Positions 36,055-50,813 are shown, counted from the stretch's first letter. The stretch is DNA of 64,000 bases from JADKAV01 sp037045455 (GCA_037045455.1 JBAOIN010000012.1:496001-560000), one strand, 5' to 3'. Notes: a model not told the origin generated them from the sequence alone. A program made the numbers and translations.

Positions 36055-36834
36055 TCAGAACCGCACCTTCACGACCTTGCTCTTGCCCTTCTTGGTGCCC
36101 TTGAGTTTGCACAGGCCAGACTTCTTGACCACAACCTTGTGCTTCTGGACCGAGCAAACCTTTGGCGTCAACGTTTTCACCTTGGGATAGCTGCGCAGGC
36201 CCTTGGGCAGAGGCTTGGTGGGAGCTGGGCCCACCGTCACCGGAACTGAAGCCATCACGTTCTGATTGTTCAGCCGAACCCCTGTCGCCCACATCGCCGT
36301 CATAGCGGCGTTGCCGGAAGTTGGGGCATCGACAACCACCGGCAGCAGCACGCTGAAACCGAACCCTGGAGACAAGGGCTCAAGCTTGCTCACGAGGATC
36401 TGGCCGCTCTCCACGGTGATGCTGTCGCGGCAGGGGGTAGGTGCGACAACCTGTACCGGGTCGAACTGTACGTAGTAGCACACAGCTGGCATTGCGGCGC
36501 TTGGTGCGTATCGAAGCGGTAGGCCACCAGCGTCCTGGTCGATCGTGACCATCACATCCCCGACCTTGTCCGGCGACACGATGGCCGTGTGGGCGTGGAT
36601 GTAGAACGGGACGCCGGCCGCAGGTGAGCCGCTCACGCCGATGTGCTGCATCGAGAATGTCCAGATCCAGGACGTCATGCCCGACCACCCCAGATAGGAG
36701 TTGCTCTCCTCCGCTCCATACGTGAACCCGGCGATCTTGCCGTCCTCGGGATTTATCGGCCCCGGTACGGCTGCCGCCGCTGGCCCGGCAAACAGGCACA
36801 ATCCCGCCGCGATTGCGATTGCCTTCCCCCACAT
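36055..36834 (-). CDS. Secreted protein of unknown function with Lys-rich C-terminus
   Basis: 259 residues, intact. The signal peptide (AIAIAAGLCLFAGPAAAAVP) has a clean Ala-x-Ala cleavage site at about residue 22. The body is beta-rich with few charges (SYLGWSGMTSWIWTFSMQHI). The last 35 residues are strongly basic with two Cys, containing KVCSVQKHKVVVKKSGLCKL and KGTKKGKSKVVKVRF. No family recognised. Ribosome site GGAGGT lies about 7 bases before ATG 36834. The gene faces the ABC operon tail to tail. Confidence 0.65.
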   Translation of the reverse strand: MWGKAIAIAAGLCLFAGPAAAAVPGPINPEDGKIAGFTYGAEESNSYLGWSGMTSWIWTFSMQHIGVSGSPAAGVPFYIHAHTAIVSPDKVGDVMVTIDQDAGGLPLRYAPSAAMPAVCYYVQFDPVQVVAPTPCRDSITVESGQILVSKLEPLSPGFGFSVLLPVVVDAPTSGNAAMTAMWATGVRLNNQNVMASVPVTVGPAPTKPLPKGLRSYPKVKTLTPKVCSVQKHKVVVKKSGLCKLKGTKKGKSKVVKVRF

Positions 36835-36952
36835 GTGACACCTCCGAACCTCAGGTCCGGCGCCCTGTTGGCGTCTAGTTCAAGCGTACGCCTGGCCTTG
36901 TCATCAGGTGGGCCGCTTGCCTGCGTGACATTGGGCGCGGAACGATGCGGGC

Positions 36953-38346
36953 ATGGCCATGCATCCTGACCGGCTGCTGCCCGCGGACCCGGGCGTGCGC
37001 GACATTGCCCGCACGCTCTACGCAGAGGTGAAGGACTTGCCAATCATCTCGCCGCACGGTCATGTGCCGGCGCAATGGCTTGCTGACGACACGGCCTTCC
37101 GCGATCCGACGAGCCTGCTGATCACCCCGGATCACTACGTCACCCGACTGCTGCACGCGCAGGGCATCGGTTTGGGCGAACTCGGGATTGGCCGGGAACT
37201 CAGCGCGGATGAGTCCCGGGCGGCGTTCCGGATTCTCTGCGATCACTGGCCGGCCTTTCGCGGAACCGCTGTGCAGTACTGGCTGGAAGCGCAGCTGTCC
37301 GACGTCTTCGGGCTGGACATGCAGCCCGGACCCGACACGGCCGATGCGATCTACGACGCCATTGGCGCTGCCCTGCAGACGCCGAAGTTTCGGCCGAGGG
37401 CGCTCTACGACGGGTTCGGCATCGAGTTCCTGGCGACGACAGACGACCCTGCTGACGACCTGCGATTCCACCGGGCACTGACAGATTGGCACGGGACGGT
37501 AGCGCCCAATTTCCGGCCCGACCGCTACCTCGAGGCGGGACGCCCGAATTGGGCCGCGGACATGCAGCGGCTGGGACAGGTCGCGGACGTCGACACGGGC
37601 ACGTACGCGGGATGGCTGGCCGCCATGGAGTCGCGGCGGGCCTTCTTCAAAGCGCACGGTGCGGTGTCGACGGATCATTCGCACCGGGACGCCCGGATGG
37701 AACGACTGCCGGCCGCGGAGGTGCAGCGGCTGTATTCGGCAGCGCAATCGGGGCGGATCACGCAGCCTGAGGCCGACACCCTGCGCCGGCACTTCATGTT
37801 CGAGCAGGCCCGGATGGCCGCCGACGACGGCCTGGTGATGACGCTGCATCCGGGCGTACACCGCAACCACCACGCGCCGACGCTACCAGAGCATTCGGTG
37901 CTGACGTCGGTGCGGACATCCCAGTGGCAGTGGAGTTCACCGACGCCCTGCAACCGGTGCTCTCGGCGTTTGGGACGGCGCCGGGTTTCCAGCTTGTCGT
38001 GTTCACGATGGACGAGACCGCGTACGCACGCGAACTCGCGCCGCTGGCCGGCTTCTACCCGTCGGTTTACGTCGGCGCTCCGTGGTGGTTCCTGGACTCA
38101 CCGGATGCGATGCTGCGCTACCGCAGTGCTGTCACTGACATCGCGGGGTTCACGAAGACCTCCGGATTCATCGACGACACCCGGGCGTTTTTGTCGATCC
38201 CGGCCCGGCACGACATGGCGCGGCGGCGGGATGCGGCGTACTTGGCTGGGCTGGTGGCCGAGCACCGGTTGGCTTTGGCTGAGGCGGTGGAGGTCGCCCG
38301 GGCGCTGGTCATCGACAACCCCAAACGCGCGTTCCGGCTGCCATGA
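36953..38346 (+). CDS. uxaC: Glucuronate/uronate isomerase UxaC
   Basis: About 464 residues, one frame change near 37905. Amidohydrolase-fold isomerase that converts D-glucuronate to D-fructuronate (and galacturonate to tagaturonate). Blocks: VKDLPIISPHGHVPAQWLAD with the metal HxH, FRGTAVQYWLEAQLSDVFGL, YDGFGIEFLATTDDPADDL, MTLHPGVHRNHH and the C-terminal MARRRDAAYLAGLVAEHRL. The length fits the family. The stop overlaps the ATG of the FGGY kinase (ATGA). It heads a cluster with hexuronate-type enzymes on both strands. Confidence 0.88.
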
Positions 38347-39763
38347 CCATCATCGGACTGGACGTGGGAACGACGGCGGTCAAGGCCGTTGCGTTCGACA
38401 GTGGCGCGACCCGAATGGCCGTCCGCGAGTACCCGATGCTCACTCCGAATCCCGGCTGGCAGGTGCAGGATCCGGATCAGATCGTGGCCGCGGTGCTCGA
38501 CGCGCTCGCGGAGGTCTTCGGGCCTGATGTGACGGGAGTCGCGGTGAGCGCTGCAATGCACGGGCTCATCGGTTTGGATACCCAGTACAAGCCGCTCACC
38601 CCGCTGATCACGTGGGCCGATGGCCGCGCCCGGAGGCAGGCCGCCGCAATGCGAAGCACGGAGCTGTACGAGATCTCCGGCGTCCCCGTGCACCCGATGT
38701 CGCCGTTGACGAAACTCCGCTGGTTTGCCGAGGAATCGCCCGACATCGCACGGCGCGTGCGGTGGTGGGTCGGGCTGAAGGACTACGTTCTGCTTGCTCT
38801 CACTGGGCAACTGGTCACCGAGTTGTCCAGCGCTTCAGGGACGGGCTTGCTCGACCGCCGGACGCGGCAATGGAGCCCGAGTGCAGTGCGCGCGGCAGGG
38901 ATCTCGCAGGAGCAATTGCCGCCGATCCTCGCCACGACCGCGACGCTGCCGATGATCGCTCCCGTGCCCGGCCTGCCAGTGGTGGTCGGGGCAGCGGACG
39001 GGCCGCTGGGAAATGTGGGAACCGGAGCGCTGTGGCCGGGCAGCGTGGCGCTGTCAGTGGGAACCAGCGCCGCCGCCCGGATGGTTGTGCCGGAGTCGAC
39101 GATTGATCCTGGGCAGCGGCTGTTCTGTTACGCGCTGACCGAAGACCAGTGGGTCGTTGGCAGCGCACTCAGCACGGGCGGCGCGGTTGTGCGATGGGCG
39201 GGGCAGGTCTATGGCGCCAACAGCGACGAGCAGGTTCTGCAGTGGGCCTCGGAAGCGCCGCCGGGATGTGACGGGCTGATTGCTCTGCCCTACCTGTTCG
39301 CTGAACGGGGCCCGTTGTGGGATCCCACGCTCGCGGGTGCCTTCATGGGAATCCGGGCAGAGCACACTCGCGCTCATTTCTGCCGGGCGGCTATCGAAGG
39401 GGTGGCCCGGCAGCTGGCAGTCGTCGTAGCTGCTCTGGATGAGATCACGCATGTGCGCGACGTCCGTGCGACAGGTGGGGTGTTTCGGTCCCTGCTATGG
39501 CGCGAGATTCGTGGCCGGGACGCTGGACCGGCCGCTGCAGGTGGTCGACGGTGCCGAGGGGACGGCGCGAGGTGCGGCCGCGCTGGGTCTGTACGCGTTG
39601 GGGATCGTGCGACGACCTGGTGACGGCGGTGGAACGGCTCTCGCCGCCCGGAGCCGCGCCTGTGACCCAGCCTTCGAATGCCGCGGCATACCGCGCCGCC
39701 ACCGAGGCGATCCCGGCCTTGATCCGCAGTTACGGGGAAGTCGCCGAACTGTTCGAGGGCTGA
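38343..39763 (+). CDS. FGGY-family carbohydrate kinase (gluconokinase/xylulokinase-like)
   Basis: About 473 residues, frame changes near 39505 and 39605. N-terminal ATP-site IIGLDVGTTAVKAVAFDSG, the substrate-side VSAAMHGLIGLD and ITWADGRARRQ, then the second-domain SVALSVGTSAAARMVV and ATGGVFRSLLWREI. The MHGL and WAD context fits gluconate/xylulose kinases, so a product of uronate reduction (gluconate, KDG-like or a ketose) may be the substrate. It is coupled to uxaC by an ATGA overlap and runs 34 bp into the 3' end of the convergent LarA-like gene. Confidence 0.82.
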
Positions 39764-40996
39764 CGCAACCGGTACAGCACTTCCCCGGCATTGAGCTCCA
39801 CGAACGTGTCCGGATCGGCCCGCATAGCCGAGACATCAACGGACGCTGGATCGAGGTAGCCGACATTGGCTGCCTCGACAACTTCCCGCGGAATGCTGGT
39901 CGCGAACGTGACCTGCACCCGGTCAACCTCGCCACCAACCGGATCCCACGTACCCTGGCCGCGGACATGGCTCGAGTGGGCAAGATCTCCCCAGGGCAGC
40001 TCCTTGAATCTGTCCCATTGACCCAGGAAGTAGTCGCGGCAGTGGTACCCGATCTCGGCGATGTGCGGGTGCATGACCGACAACTGCGTTATGTGCGGGG
40101 CGTAGATGATGACCTCGCCGCCGTCAGCCACGATCGGCTCCAGCTTGTAGAAGCCCTTGGCCGCGGTCCAGATGTCCTCGTACTTGCGCGGCATCACTGC
40201 CAGCACCCGCTGTACGGGTGCGTCCAGGTACGTGATGTGAGTCTGCGCGGAGATGTCTGCGGCGGCTGCCCAGGCCTGCTCCGGCGCGCCGAAGGCCATG
40301 GCGTGCAGGGTGTCTGTTCCGGACTCCACCACCAAGCACAAGCGCCCGCCGCTCGGCCGGGATCATCGCTGCAGCCTCGTCGATCAGCGCCCGGACCGGC
40401 GTGATGCCGCGGGTTCCGATGATCGATGCGCTGCTGATGAGGGCGCCGATCCAGTGCGAGACGTCGATCATCTCCTGCGCGGAGACACCGGGGAAGAAGT
40501 ACTTGTTGCCGCCGCTGAACCCGACCACCTCGTGCGGGAAGACCGGACCGATCACGATCGCCAGTTCTGCCTCGGCAACGAGCCGGTTGATCCGCACCTC
40601 GACGCTGCGATCGGTGAGCAGTCCGTTGGTCAGTTCGGCGATGCGGCTGGCCGGGATGGTGCCGAGGGTGGCGAACGTCTCCGGGCGCCAGAACTCGTGG
40701 TTGCGGATGTCCCAGCCGGGATAACGCCCACCGAGGAAGGCCGTGAGGTGCTCGTCGCTCATCGGCTGGTGGGTGCCTAGCGCGACGACCATGGACACGG
40801 ACGCCTCGCATAGCGCCGTGTGAAAGGCGGGTAGCAGAAGAGGCAACGGGCAGGTGCGAGTCGCGTCGGGCACGATCAGGCAGACCCGTTTGCCCGCGAC
40901 GTCCAGCGCGGCCACCTGCTCGGAGATGAACCGCTGTACCTGAGGCCCATCCAGTTGCTGGAAGGGGCCGCCGAGCAACTCACAACCGGGCGGCAT
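39730..40996 (-). CDS. LarA-like nickel-pincer racemase/epimerase homologue
   Basis: About 422 residues, one frame change near 40345. LarA is a lactate racemase using a nickel-pincer cofactor; homologues act on other 2-hydroxy acids. Key residues are preserved: VVALGTHQPMSDEHL (metal His), VFPHEVVGFSGGNKYFFPGV with the second His and the cofactor-bearing Lys, and IDVSHW with the third His. None of the cofactor genes larB, larC or larE is in the window. ATG 40996 overlaps the upstream dehydrogenase by 17 bp, so the pair is coupled. Beside hexuronate genes, a sugar acid is a likelier substrate than lactate. Confidence 0.8.
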
Positions 40997-42229
40997 CGTG
41001 CAGCACCGCCTCCACGAACTCGTGGTCGTCTGGCAGTTCCTGGTCGATGACGGCCAACAGCGAGGGCACGGCTTGGCCCAGCGGTTGGTTCGCCAGGTGT
41101 ACCAAGAGTTCCCGCTGTGGATCAGGCGCGGGATCGTCACGCAAGTACACGATCCAAGCGGCCAGGATCCGGACTGCCGCCTGCGGGATCCGCCCCGCAT
41201 CGCGCTCCGCGCGGATCGTGGGCACAAGCCGTACGGGCAACTTCTGCGAACCGTCCATGGCGACCTGGGTGAGTTGATGCGCGATCGCGGGGTTCGCGAA
41301 ACGCAGCAGCAGTGCGTCCTGATATCCCTGCGACTCGAAGGACAGATGGGGCCCGGCTTCCGCCCACCACCGCAGCACCCACTCGCGGCACGCGGGGTCA
41401 GCGATCGCCTCGGCCACAGTTGTGTGTCCGCGCAGCGATCCCACATACGCCAGCAGTGAATGGGCCCCGTTCAGCAGCGTGAGTTTGCGGGCCTCATAAG
41501 GGTGGACGTCGTCGGTGATGACCGCACCTGCTGTCTCCAAGGCGGGCCGCTGCCCAGCGAACGTGTCCGAAAGCACCCACTCCGCGTACGGCTCAGTCAC
41601 CACGGGCATCTCGTCCCGAACGCCGAGGGCTGTGGCCACCCGCTGCCGGTCCGCCTCGCTGGTCGCTGGTGTGATGCGGTCCACGGTGGTCGAGACGAAA
41701 CCGACGTTGGCGTCCATCCATGGCAGCAATCCCGGGTCGATCCGTTCGGCGAGGTCGGTGAGGAGCGCGACGCAGCACGCGCCGCGTTGCTGGGCAGGTT
41801 GTCGCAGGGGATCAGGCTGATCGGCCCTGCATCCGCATCCCGGCGGGCCTGCAAGCCCGCGAGGATCCGAGTGTCGACACCGGACCTTGGGCGATAGCCG
41901 GCTTCGGTGACCGTGATGGTGAGGTACTGCACGGCTGGGTCCGCCCAGTACCCGGTCCAGGCGGCGTGATTGTCGGCGGGATGCGCGGCAGCAATGGCCT
42001 CGCACTGCTCGTACGTGTCGCCCTCTGCGGAACGCACGTCCACCGTGTAGACGCAGTCCTGGCGCTCCATCGCAAGCGCTGCTCGCGGACTCGAACCGGT
42101 GAACGCAGCGATGCCCCACTCGGGGTCACTGTGCGCGGTGAAGACGGCTTGGTGGGCGCGGAAGAAGTTGCCGAGACCCAGATGCAGCGCCCGGACCGGT
42201 GGGCGAGGTCGGGTCCGCGCTAACTCCAC
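40980..42229 (-). CDS. Fructuronate reductase / mannitol 2-dehydrogenase family protein
   Basis: About 416 residues, one frame change near 41785. NAD site HLGLGNFFRAHQAVFT at the N-terminus, TVTEAGYRPRSGVDTRILAG, LIPCDNLPSNA, VSTTVDRITPATSEAD, and the polyol dehydrogenase catalytic signature KLTLLNGAHSLLAYVG (Lys, Asn and His in the KxxxxNxxH arrangement). UxuB reduces D-fructuronate to D-mannonate with NADH, the step after UxaC; mannitol dehydrogenase is the alternative. GTG 42229 is the family-like start but overlaps an AGGAG motif, so the start is uncertain. Confidence 0.8.
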
Positions 42230-42578
42230 TCCTCAAGGCTCGCCGGTGTGGCGGCAAAGGGCAATGGCAAGTGTTGGCTTCTCGGCAAACCCTGCTCAGT
42301 CAATCTCCTGATTTGCACGGGGATCGATGTGCGGACAGCCCCTTCTGAGTAGCCCAGGTCTTTCGCTTATCGGCCGATCCGTGAGCATTCCGGGCATCGG
42401 TTAGCACCGCGGACGGTGTTTAGGCGCCCGGCGCGCTAACCGATGCCCAGAGTGCTAACGGATTGCCACTTCATCGCCTTGCCGCGCGCTGACGGGCGGC
42501 GCGAATAGCCGGTCTGGGTGGCATTCCAGTGTCCGGAGCGCGCTGGCCGCTGACCGCTGGCCGGGCTCGCAGCCCCGC
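42230..42578. other. 349-bp gap between dehydrogenase and decarboxylase genes
   Basis: Contains palindromic element copy C (42377-42463). I find no coding signal, tRNA or clear promoter in the rest; the segment 42464-42578 is the 3' flank of the decarboxylase gene. Confidence 0.6.
42377..42463. repeat. Palindromic element family 1, copy C (87 nt)
   Basis: Arms 42377-42405 and 42435-42463 (26 of 29 positions pair), loop 29 nt. Decamers at both ends of both arms: ATCCGTGAGC, ATCGGTTAGC and their inverted partners. It lies 115 bp past the stop of the minus-strand decarboxylase gene. Confidence 0.85.
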
Positions 42579-43947
<1,369 letters not shown>

Positions 43948-43975
43948 GGGCACAACTGTGGCACTTGGCGTGGCG

Positions 43976-44576
43976 CTAGACGAGATCGCGCAGAGCCTTC
44001 ATTCCCTGGTCGAACTGATCCTCGACGGTCGCGCTGTCGACGGCTGCCTTGTTGAGCGCTTCCTGGGCTTTGGCGGTCTGCGCGGTCGTGAGATAGCCGG
44101 CTGCCAACTGCGTTGTGCCGTACGCGCCGAACAGGTCCTGGAACGCTGAGCGGACGCCGGCCATGCCCGTCAGGAACTTCTGCTGCCGCTTGCCGTTGAA
44201 GCAGCTCTTGTTGGACCGCTGCACCACACTGACAAGTTTCGTCGCGCTGTTCCGATCGTCCGCAATGAGTGGCGTCATCGTCTCGCGGTACTCAGAAGCG
44301 CCCGCCTCCATCTGCGGCAAGAGATCCTGCGAATCGCTGGACAGGATGTCGACCATCCCGTCGAGCATCGCGTTGACGCTGGTGTAGTGGGCGTCGTAAT
44401 GCGGAAGCTGAGCGTTCATACGCCGCTGCAGCCGCTGCAGGTCGTGCTTGTAGGACGGCCAGCAACGGTCAGGTATGCGGTGCTTTGCCGTTGCGACAGA
44501 TGGACTCACTCCTGTGGCCAGTCCGGTGGCGAGAACCAGGGCTGTGGCAAGACCGGTGAATTCGGCGCGCGTTCAT
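43976..44576 (-). CDS. Small secreted protein of unknown function
   Basis: About 199 residues, with a frame change in the signal peptide near 44550. Bridged, the N-terminus reads MNARR then FTGLATALVLATGLATGVSP, a Sec signal. The mature part is almost entirely helical, with two Cys (CWPSYKHD, SNKSCFNGK) and amphipathic helices (TKLVSVVQRSN, AAGYLTTAQTAKAQEALNKA). No family recognised. GGAGG precedes ATG 44576. It is divergent from mutA, with 73 bp between starts, so the two share a control region. Confidence 0.6.
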
Positions 44577-44637
44577 GATCGCCTCCACCTCCACGCTACG
44601 CCTCGCCCGTCGGACATACCGCCCCGATGGCCAGGAC

Positions 44638-44643
44638 TATCCT
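44638..44643 (+). promoter_or_regulatory. -10 box TATCCT, leaderless start of mutA
   Basis: TATCCT is followed by six bases and the GTG at 44650, which supports that GTG over upstream in-frame codons. Confidence 0.45.
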
Positions 44644-44649
44644 CGAAGA

Positions 44650-46341
44650 GTGGCTACTCGGGAGCAATGGCTGGCTGCAGTTGACAAGGTGCTCAAGGGC
44701 AAGGACTTCGACCGCACACTGGTGAGCACGACGCTGGACGGTCTGCGGATCGAGCCGCTCTACACCGAAGGGCCGACGGCGCAGGACGAGTCCGGTTTCC
44801 CGGGCTTCGAACCGCTGTTGCGCGGCGCCCATGTGGAGCCCCGGCCGAGCGGGAATTGGGACATCCGCACCCGCGTCGTGCATCCGGACATCGCGACCGC
44901 AAACGCGCAGCTGCTCGAGGACCTCGCCAACGGCGCGACCAGCGTGGAGGTGCTGCTGGATCTCGGTGCTGGCGAGGGCGTCAGCATCCGGTCCAAGGAG
45001 GATCTGGCCCGGGTGCTGGATGGTGTCGTCTTCGATGCGGCTGCCGTGAGCCTGCGGGCCGGAGCGCATGGCGCGTTGGTGGCCGAGTTGGTTCCGCGAA
45101 CTCGCGCCGGACGCGATGGGCAACCTGGGCGTGGACCCGATCGGTGCGCTGGTCACGACCGGTGAGGCGGACCTGACGCTGCCCGAGCCGGGAACACCGA
45201 GACTCCGCACGTTCCTGGCTTCGGGAGCGCCGGCCAGTGACGCGGGTGCCAGTGAAGCCCAGGAGATCGGCTACATCCTGGCTGTCGCGCTGCACTACCT
45301 GCGGGAGACCGGCGCTCCGCCTGCGCTGGAGGTCACGGCCGACGTCGACTTGTTCGCGACAGTCGCCAAGATCCGGGCGCTGCGGCACTGCTGGGCGACC
45401 GTCCTGCGCGAGATGGATCAACCGCAGGATTCGGCACAGATCCTCGCGGTGTCCGCAGACCGATGGCTGACCGAGGTCGATCCCTGGGTGAACATCCTGC
45501 GCGGCACGGCAGCGACAGTGGGCGCGATCGTAGGCGGTGCCGACAGCCTCACGCTCGCCCCGTTCGACTCGGCGGCAGGTCTGCCTGGTGAGCTCGGCCG
45601 GCGGCTGGCACGCAACACCCAACTGATCCTGCAGGACGAGTCTGGCATCGGACGTGTGCTCGACCCGGCGGGCGGCAGCTGGTACCTCGAGACGTTCACC
45701 GACGAACTCGCCGCGGCTGGCTGGAAGTTCTTCCAGCGGATCGAGGCGGCCGGCGGAATCCTTGAAGCACTCGACGAGGTCGGCGCTGACATCGCTGTGG
45801 TGGCTGACCGGCGCGACGATCAGATCGCCACCCGGAAGCACCCGATCACCGGGGTCAGCGAGTTCCCGCTGCTGGACGAGCAGCGTCCTGATCCGGTGCC
45901 GGTGCCGGAGACCGACTCGCGGCCGGCGATCCCGGTCAATGGCACGCGAGCGACAATCTGGCCGCGCCGCCGCCTGGCTGAGCCGTACGAGGAACTGCGC
46001 GAACAGGAAGGCACCGTGTTCCTGGCCAACCTCGGTCCAATTGCGGTGCACACTGCGCGCGCGACATTCGCCAGCAACTTGTTCGCGGCTGGCGGTATCC
46101 GGGCGGTCACCGGCGACGGCGAGGTGACCGAGGCCTTCAAGGCCTCCGGCGCTCCGATCGCATGCATCTGCTCCAGCGACGACGTGTACGCCGAGCAGGC
46201 CGAAGCGACAGCTGCTGCGCTGAAGGCAGCAGGTGCCAAGCGCGTCTACCTGGCCGGCAAGGGCGACTACCCGAGCGTGGACGAGTACGTCCACCTCGGC
46301 GTCGACGCCCTCGATGTCCTCACCCGAGCGGAGGCCCTGCG

Positions 46342-46345
<4 letters not shown>
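44650..46345 (+). CDS. mutA: Methylmalonyl-CoA mutase small subunit MutA
   Basis: About 564 residues, one frame change near 45085. The small subunit is structurally similar to MutB but lacks a working B12 site. Blocks: TREQWLAAVDKVLKGKDFDR, YTEGPTAQDESGFPGFEPLL, VHPDIATANAQLLEDLANGA, RNTQLILQDESGIGRVLDPA, and in the C-terminal domain IACICSSDDVYAEQAEATAA in place of the DxHxxG motif. MutAB rearranges (R)-methylmalonyl-CoA to succinyl-CoA in propionyl-CoA metabolism. GTG 44650 is taken because of the -10 box; the stop overlaps the mutB ATG by 4 bp. Confidence 0.88.
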
Positions 46346-48498
<2,153 letters not shown>

Positions 48499-48502
<4 letters not shown>

Positions 48503-49473
48503 AGCAACCGCTGCCGGGGACGGCCGAACTGGCCGACCTCGTCCGGGGTGGCGACACCATGTGGCTTGCCCGCGCGATCACGCTGGTCGAGAGCCGAAAG
48601 CACGAGCATCGCGCGCAGGCTGCGGAGTTGCTGACCGCGCTGATGCCCTACTCCGGGGGCGCGGATCGGATAGGCCTGACGGGTGTGCCCGGCGTAGGCA
48701 AGTCGACGTTCATCGACCAGTTCGGGACCAACCTCACCGACGCCGGACACCGAGTGGCAGTGCTGGCCGTAGACCCAAGTAGTAGCCGCACGGGCGGCGC
48801 CATCCTCGGCGACAAGACCCGCATGGAGCGGCTCTCCGCAGACTCCAACGCCTTCATCCGGCCCTCTCCCGCGAGCGGCTCATTGGGCGGGGTCGCTCGT
48901 GCAACAAGGGAGTCGATCCTGCTCTGCGAGGCCGCCGGCTTCGACGTCGTGCTGGTGGAGACCGTGGGCGTTGGACAGAGCGAGACCACCGTCAGCGAGA
49001 TGGTCGACATCTTCGTAGTGCTGATGCTGTCCGGGGCCGGCGACGAGTTGCAGGGCATCAAGCGCGGCGTGCTGGAAATCGCCGACCTGATCGCCGTGAA
49101 CAAGGCGGACGGTGACAACGTGAAACGCGCCCGGATGGCTGCGGCGGACTATCGGCGGGCCATCCACCTGATGACGCCGGCATCGCCGAACTGGACCCCG
49201 CCAGTGCTCACGTGTTCCGCGTTGACCAATGAGGGGTTGCCGCAGATTTGGGAACAGATTGTCGCCCATCGGGACCGGCTGGCTGCGACCGGGGAGCGTC
49301 AGGAACGCAGGCAGCGCCAGCAGATCGGCTGGATGTGGGCGTTGATCGGCGACCGTCTGCTGGACCAGTTCCGGGAGTCCGTGGCCGTGGCCGAGGCGGA
49401 GGCGGCTGTGCTGGCCGGGAAGTTGCCGCCCGCGGTCGCAGCCGACCAGTTGCTGGCGGCGTTCCTGGGCTGA
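48499..49473 (+). CDS. meaB: Methylmalonyl-CoA mutase-associated GTPase MeaB
   Basis: 324 residues, intact. P-loop GLTGVPGVGKSTFIDQFG, AVDPSSSRTGGAILGDKTRM, SGSLGGVARATRESILLCE, switch VVLVETVGVGQSETTVSEMV, and IAVNKADGDN for guanine. MeaB gates adenosylcobalamin delivery to MutAB and ejects damaged cofactor. The C-terminal helices (QQIGWMWALIGDRLLDQFRE) form the dimerisation arm. Canonical sequence, unlike the divergent GTPase at 26375-27307. Confidence 0.93.
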
Positions 49474-49504
49474 GCGGCCCATTGACCCCTGGGATGCCCG
49501 CAAC

Positions 49505-49510
49505 TAGCGT
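49505..49510 (+). promoter_or_regulatory. -10 box TAGCGT of the matrixin-type protease gene
   Basis: TAGCGT is followed by six bases and the ATG at 49517, which argues for that start rather than the GTG at 49511. Confidence 0.45.
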
Positions 49511-49516
49511 GTGACG

Positions 49517-50746
49517 ATGCGCACGCGGGGCGTGTTGGTTGTGACGGTTGGGCTGCTCATGCTGCTGTCCGGACCCGCATTCGCGTACAACGCGCCCGGC
49601 CCGCGCTGGCCCGGGCGCACCATTACGTTCCACGAGACGCTGCCGAAGTCCTATGACTGGGAGTTGCGCCAGGCCGTGAAGGCGTGGAACACCGCCGGGG
49701 CCAAGGTCCGCCTGCGCAAGGTCAAGAGTCGGGCCCGCGCCGACGTACAGGTCGGGTTCGGCGACGTGCCGGGTGCCTTCAGCGGATACTCCTCGATCGG
49801 CCGTCAGCCCAACGCGTATCTCCATCTGAGGCGCGACTCCGGTTCCCGGCAGCCCGTTGACGCCAGCAGCCGCATCTTCGGTGCCATGCTGCTGACGCAT
49901 GAGTTCGGGCACGTTCTGGGTCTGGACCATGTGGGTTCGGGGCGCGAGGACGACTGCCGAATCATGGAGCCGACGATCGAGAGACGGTGCTTCGACATCC
50001 AGCCTGGCTACTACCCCTGCCGGCTGCTGAAGGCCGACGATGTCCGTGGCGTGATCAGGCTGTACGGCGGGAAGTTCCGCAAACCCAGTAAGCGCCTGTG
50101 CTTGCTCGAGCCTGCCCCGCCCGAGGTGCCAGATCTGAGGGTCACCGGCGGGGAGAGTCCCGAGAGCCCAGTCAGCGTCACGTGGGGGATGCCGAGACCC
50201 GCGCGCCCTGGCTCCAAGGTCGAGGTCTCGCTCTTCAGCGCGCCCAATGGCTGCAGCAGCGACACCGCGCAGATGGACTGGCTTTCCGGGGACACGCTGC
50301 CGCTGGCCGCCGGCCGCTGGGTCGAGCCCGGCGACGATCTCGGGAGGAGGCCAGGACGGCACTGCGTGCAGGCGCGCATCGTCAACAAGTGGGGTTTGGC
50401 GGGCCCGACCTCGAGCCGGGAGATCACCACGGCGCCGCCGTTCGTCGCCCCGCCGCAGATCACAGATCTGGTCGAGAATCCCGAGTATGCAGACTACGAG
50501 GTCACTGCCCTGATCCCCGCGGACGCGAGGCTGGTCGCGACCTTGGCCGCTAGTGGACAGTGCCGAACCAGCTTCGACGAGAACACCGACCAGCCACTGG
50601 ACATCTGGCCCACCGGCGCTGGGACGTACCTGCTCTACGGGGTGCCGGCCGGTGCGTCCTGCCTCTCCTTCTTCACACGGTCCGTCGACGGTTACTACAG
50701 TGCCGCAACCACCCGAGAGGTCGTGCACACGCCGCCGTCCCCGTGA
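49517..50746 (+). CDS. Secreted matrixin-type zinc metalloprotease
   Basis: 409 residues, intact. Signal peptide GVLVVTVGLLMLLSGPAFAY. The catalytic domain (about 30-185) is astacin/matrixin-like: WELRQAVKAWNTAGAKVRLR, GYSSIGRQPNAYLHL, zinc motif HEFGHVLGLDH (HExxHxxGxxH), then a Met-turn candidate CRIMEP. Two Cys-containing beta domains follow (VPDLRVTGGESPESPVSVTW is fibronectin-III-like). An extracellular protease with C-terminal binding domains is likely; target unknown. The next genes encode exported DUF1800/DUF1501 proteins. Confidence 0.82.
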   Translation: MRTRGVLVVTVGLLMLLSGPAFAYNAPGPRWPGRTITFHETLPKSYDWELRQAVKAWNTAGAKVRLRKVKSRARADVQVGFGDVPGAFSGYSSIGRQPNAYLHLRRDSGSRQPVDASSRIFGAMLLTHEFGHVLGLDHVGSGREDDCRIMEPTIERRCFDIQPGYYPCRLLKADDVRGVIRLYGGKFRKPSKRLCLLEPAPPEVPDLRVTGGESPESPVSVTWGMPRPARPGSKVEVSLFSAPNGCSSDTAQMDWLSGDTLPLAAGRWVEPGDDLGRRPGRHCVQARIVNKWGLAGPTSSREITTAPPFVAPPQITDLVENPEYADYEVTALIPADARLVATLAASGQCRTSFDENTDQPLDIWPTGAGTYLLYGVPAGASCLSFFTRSVDGYYSAATTREVVHTPPSP

Positions 50747-50813
50747 CGCTTCCGGGGTATGCCTCAGGGGTGATCGGTCTCAAGCCCGACCCCTGAACCG
50801 CCGATGGGCGCCC

